DNA from: Porphyrobacter sp. GA68
GTDB lineage: Bacteria; Pseudomonadota; Alphaproteobacteria; Sphingomonadales; Sphingomonadaceae
Assembly: GCF_022605525.1 (NCBI RefSeq)
Contig: NZ_JAKQYJ010000002.1
Span: 62,001-126,000 of the forward strand
Direction: 5' to 3'
DNA length: 64,000 nt
This document shows positions 61,328 through 64,000 of this stretch, in pieces. The stretch's first letter is position 1. Each line of letters opens with the position of its first letter. A program made the position numbers and the translations under genes. The notes beneath the pieces are model-generated. The model was not told the DNA's origin. It saw nothing but the letters and a program-made list of their open reading frames with translations, and ran no database searches.

Positions 61328-62691
61328 TTATACTCGATGAAGGCGTCGTTGCGCAGGTCGCGCAGGTAACGCTGTGCCCGCTTGTTCACGCGGTCCTCTT
61401 CAATCCTCGCCATGACCGTATTGAAGTCGGGCCCGCTACCCGCTTCGGGATCGTCGCGGCCGCACAGCATCAGCACGCGCACGCCGTCCTCGATATTGCC
61501 GAAGGGGGGTGTCGCCTGACCGACCTGAAGATTCAGGAGGATCGGCTGCAATTGATCGGGGAGCGCGCGCACCGCAATGTCGTTGCTGACCACCGTTCCG
61601 CCCATGGCGGCGGCGGCCTGATCCGCGTCGCCGCAGCCGCGAATCGCCTGCACCCCGCGCGAGAAGGACTCGAGCCGGGCTTCGGCCTGCGCCTCTGTCA
61701 GGCCAGCCGGAAAGGAAATGGAGATCTGTTTGAGGGACAGCACCGCGTCGCGCGGATCGGCGGTCAGGACCTGCCGCTTGTCGATGAGATAGAGGACGGA
61801 GTAACCGCCCGGCACCGCGACAGGCCCGGTAAGCTGCCCCGGTTGCATGGCCTGCGCCGCTTCGGCCAGAGCCTGAGGCAACTGCGCCAGCCTGACAAAA
61901 CCGAGATCGCCGCCGACTACGGCGGTCGAAGCCTGAGAATACTGCCGGGCATAGGCAACGAAACTGCCGCCCTGGCGCAGCTGCTGCATGATCTGCTGCA
62001 ACTGGGCCTGCACCTGCGCCGAATTGGCGGGGGTGGCAGCCAAATAAATTTCGCCCAGCCGGTATTCATCGGTTCCGCGCGATGCCTCCAGCCGCTGGAT
62101 GACGTCGTTCACCTCGTCGCTCGACACGTTGACGAACGGGCTGATGTTGCGGCCAACGAGAGCCTGCCAGGCCAGTTCACCTTCGATCTGCCGCTTCAGC
62201 GATGCAGGCGAGGACCCAATGGACTGCAGATAGCGATCCATGGCCGCAATATCCTGACCGAAGTTCTGCGACGCCACCCGGGCATACGTCTGTTCGATGC
62301 GGGCCCGGTCTACAGGAAGTTCCTGCGTTCGCGCGGCCTGTATCTGCAGGGTTTCGTCGATGAGGTTGCGCAGCACCTGCTGCCTCAGCCGCGCCATTTC
62401 CTCGGGCTGGACCTGCTGCTGTGCGGCGGACACGACCAGCGCAACCCGCTGATCCACGTCGGTGCCCGTGATGACCTCCCCGTTCACGCGGGCATTGGCC
62501 ACGCGCATGTTGGGGTCATTCGGACGCAGCAGCGCGACTTCGTCCGTAAGGCCAAAGACGTTGCCTTCCGGCGTTGCGGCGGGTTGCTGGCCTGCGGCGG
62601 CTTCCTGCGCGGCCCCGGCAATCGGCAGAGCGGCAAGAGCCAGTGCGGCGGTGCTGAGAAGAGCAGAGGCAATCGGTCGGCGCATCAACAT
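61324..62691 (-). CDS. surA: Periplasmic chaperone/peptidyl-prolyl isomerase SurA
   Basis: A 455-aa periplasmic chaperone for outer-membrane proteins. A signal peptide (A-S-A-L-L-S-T-A-A-L-A-L-A, cleaved near A-G-A-A-Q) is followed by a Gln-rich linker and the SurA N-terminal domain (V-N-G-E-V-I-T-G-T-D-V-D-Q-R). Two parvulin-type domains follow (around Y-R-L-G-E-I-Y-L-A-A and L-K-Q-I-S-I-S-F). The first is better conserved (G-G-D-L-G-F-V). It is translationally coupled to pdxA. Confidence 0.93.
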   Translation of the reverse strand: MLMRRPIASALLSTAALALAALPIAGAAQEAAAGQQPAATPEGNVFGLTDEVALLRPNDPNMRVANARVNGEVITGTDVDQRVALVVSAAQQQVQPEEMARLRQQVLRNLIDETLQIQAARTQELPVDRARIEQTYARVASQNFGQDIAAMDRYLQSIGSSPASLKRQIEGELAWQALVGRNISPFVNVSSDEVNDVIQRLEASRGTDEYRLGEIYLAATPANSAQVQAQLQQIMQQLRQGGSFVAYARQYSQASTAVVGGDLGFVRLAQLPQALAEAAQAMQPGQLTGPVAVPGGYSVLYLIDKRQVLTADPRDAVLSLKQISISFPAGLTEAQAEARLESFSRGVQAIRGCGDADQAAAAMGGTVVSNDIAVRALPDQLQPILLNLQVGQATPPFGNIEDGVRVLMLCGRDDPEAGSGPDFNTVMARIEEDRVNKRAQRYLRDLRNDAFIEYN

Positions 62692-62814
62692 CTTTACCCT
62701 ATGTACGCGGTATGTACGCGGTGAATTTGCGTGTTGGCCGCCAATTGGCGCGTCACGGCTGAACGCAAGCTGATTGGCCCCTTAGCCACTCTTCGCAGCA
62801 GAACAAAGTGTTCG

Positions 62815-64000
62815 TCAGCGAAAGCCAAGGTTCTTGAGCGCGAAAAACAGCTGAAAAGTATTACCTTGTCGCGCATCGCCTGCGGTGACGTAATCGCGCC
62901 GCCAGGTCAGCCCCATTTCCAGGCAATCGTCTTCATACGCGACCCCCAGGCGGGTACGGATCGGCTGAAACCCATCGGAGGTGAGGGTCGGATCTTCTTC
63001 CGCATCAGTCAGGTTGATGTTGCCCGAACCGAACAGCGACCAGTATTGGGCAAAGCGCACGCGCCCGGCGAACCGCAGTTCTTCCCGGTCCTGCAAATCC
63101 TCAAACCCGGTGGCGATGTCCCGGTCGAGTCGGAGATAACCGATTTCGGCATAGGTGCGGGGGGAGCCGATGGTGGCGTCGAACTCGTTGCGTCGCAGCG
63201 CCAGGCTGTCCTTGTCGATCCGGAAACGGTGCGTGACCTTGAGGAAATCGCGATACCGCACCTCTGTGCGTCCCACGATGTCGGACACTTGTTCGCTGAT
63301 GCCTGTGCCGTCGATCAGGAAGTCATCGTTGCCCGACAGGCGGATCGACTGACCCAGTGTCGCCTGTACCAGCCACTGTGGACGTTCAAGCCGCCAGTCG
63401 ACGCCATAGACCAGTCGCACACCATCCTCGATCCGGTCATAGCCGGGAAAGCGGTTCAGCGAAAAAAGGTTGGTGTCTTCCAGGTCGAAGGCGCGGGAAT
63501 CCTCGTTCGGCACCGCCAGATTGCGGATGGGCGGGGTGGCGACCAGTTGCACCCGCGGCGTCAGCACCTGTGTTCCCCCGAAGGCCGGACCGACCAGCGG
63601 CCATTCGACATCGAGCGCGGCCAGACCGATGGCGCGCGCCTGCACACCGGCCTCCCCACGGTACGCGGGTGTCTCTGTCAGCAATATGTTGTCGGTGTGA
63701 TAGACATCGGCCCGGCCAAGCGCGGTCAAGGTGACGCGCTGCCCCATGGGGGTGACTGTCCGCCCGCTCCACTGTGCGGCGGCAAAGGCACGCTGGGTGT
63801 CCTGACCCTGAGTGCGACCAATAGCCAGCGTGTTCAGCTGAACGTCGATTTCACCCCCCACCGTTGGCACGGGTATGCGGCGGCGGTAGTCGAGCACCGG
63901 CAGTGCGACCGGCTGCTGCCCCTGCGGCGCGTTCAGACGCAATGTCTGCGTATTCCACCCCGCCAGCGAGAAATAGGTCTGGCCGGTGATCCGCTCTGCT
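62815..64000 (-). CDS. lptD: LPS-assembly protein LptD (C-terminal part, cut by window edge)
   Basis: The frame is open to the right edge (the first visible residues are A-E-R-I-T-G-Q-T-Y-F-S-L), so only the last 394 residues or so are seen. They form the outer-membrane beta-barrel that inserts lipopolysaccharide with LptE. L-T-P-R-V-Q-L-V-A-T-P, F-S-L-N-R-F-P-G-Y-D-R-I-E-D-G-V-R and the terminal F-F-A-L-K-N-L-G-F-R are LptD hallmarks. It is upstream of surA, which helps fold it. Confidence 0.93.
   Translation of the reverse strand, partial: AERITGQTYFSLAGWNTQTLRLNAPQGQQPVALPVLDYRRRIPVPTVGGEIDVQLNTLAIGRTQGQDTQRAFAAAQWSGRTVTPMGQRVTLTALGRADVYHTDNILLTETPAYRGEAGVQARAIGLAALDVEWPLVGPAFGGTQVLTPRVQLVATPPIRNLAVPNEDSRAFDLEDTNLFSLNRFPGYDRIEDGVRLVYGVDWRLERPQWLVQATLGQSIRLSGNDDFLIDGTGISEQVSDIVGRTEVRYRDFLKVTHRFRIDKDSLALRRNEFDATIGSPRTYAEIGYLRLDRDIATGFEDLQDREELRFAGRVRFAQYWSLFGSGNINLTDAEEDPTLTSDGFQPIRTRLGVAYEDDCLEMGLTWRRDYVTAGDARQGNTFQLFFALKNLGFR

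Noticed and set aside
1-64000. CRISPR arrays, rRNA genes, prophage structural genes, secondary-metabolite clusters
   Set aside because: None were found on reading the window. The only mobile signatures are the left-end island and the hicAB pair.

Overview
The window looks like a chromosomal segment of a high-GC alphaproteobacterium, most probably order Sphingomonadales and plausibly family Erythrobacteraceae. The order-level call rests on a circularly permuted two-piece tmRNA with the tag ANDNEALALAA, a hemC-hemD-mitofilin-like gene string, an arginine succinyltransferase operon, a large TonB-dependent receptor, and many small lipoproteins and membrane proteins of sphingomonad type. The family-level call is inference.

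Layout. Positions 1-6086 look like one end of an integrated genomic island. A P4-type integrase sits just past the 3' end of a tRNA-Leu(CAG), and behind it lie a chromate-resistance pair (chrA plus a DUF1259 secreted protein), a second short tyrosine recombinase, and an unknown gene that runs off the left edge. From 6.2 to 13.1 kb come an NDUFA9-like epimerase, an NfeD/SPFH membrane pair, a long-chain-type acyl-CoA dehydrogenase, and a tight gcdH-maiA-fahA catabolic operon. From 13.1 to 18.8 kb, on the minus strand, lie a receiver-only regulator, an HHH protein, an unannotated 35-aa membrane peptide, an OmpA-like protein, a polysaccharide flippase, gpsA and tsaD. hemC-hemD-Mic60-like genes run divergently from tsaD. 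Then come a UbiH-type hydroxylase, dsbD, a small lipoprotein fused head-to-tail with a hicAB toxin-antitoxin pair, and uvrB.

28-34.3 kb holds a DUF3617 lipoprotein, a lipase-like hydrolase, and the conserved cluster ATP-grasp / alpha-E / transglutaminase / Anbu proteasome-like protease. After it comes a LuxR-type regulator whose receiver domain has lost its phosphorylation residues. 34.4-45 kb holds an extensin-like peptidase, a Sel1 lipoprotein, typA, a TonB-dependent receptor with a strong terminator, VanZ, and the ybbP-ybbA-tesA group. Between recF (45-46.1 kb) and an SDR gene there is a compact unit that I consider the most interesting part of the window: a near-perfect sigma-54 -24/-12 promoter, an upstream palindromic enhancer-like site, two tandem related hydrophobic peptides of 36 and 42 aa, and a terminator hairpin.

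46.7-52 kb contains SDR-NUDIX, the LemA/TPM/TPM trio, mscL, the permuted tmRNA with its own promoter, and two small membrane proteins. 52-59.3 kb contains the AST genes astB-astA with an M20 amidohydrolase where astE might be expected, then divergent malate synthase G, an SDR, and a PilZ protein with an intact c-di-GMP motif. The right end is the classical lptD-surA-pdxA-rsmA cluster, with lptD running off the edge.

Working together: several units are compact operons with 4-base start/stop overlaps (ATGA, GTGA or TTGA), implying translational coupling. The main themes are envelope biogenesis (lptD, surA, OmpA-like, flippase, DsbD, TPM/LemA), heme and quinone synthesis, amino-acid catabolism (glutaryl-CoA, tyrosine-type ring-cleavage products, arginine succinylation) and genome maintenance (uvrB, recF, rsmA, tsaD). 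Apart from the left-edge island and hicAB, the window looks like core chromosome. No CRISPR array, secondary-metabolite cluster, rRNA or prophage structural genes were seen.
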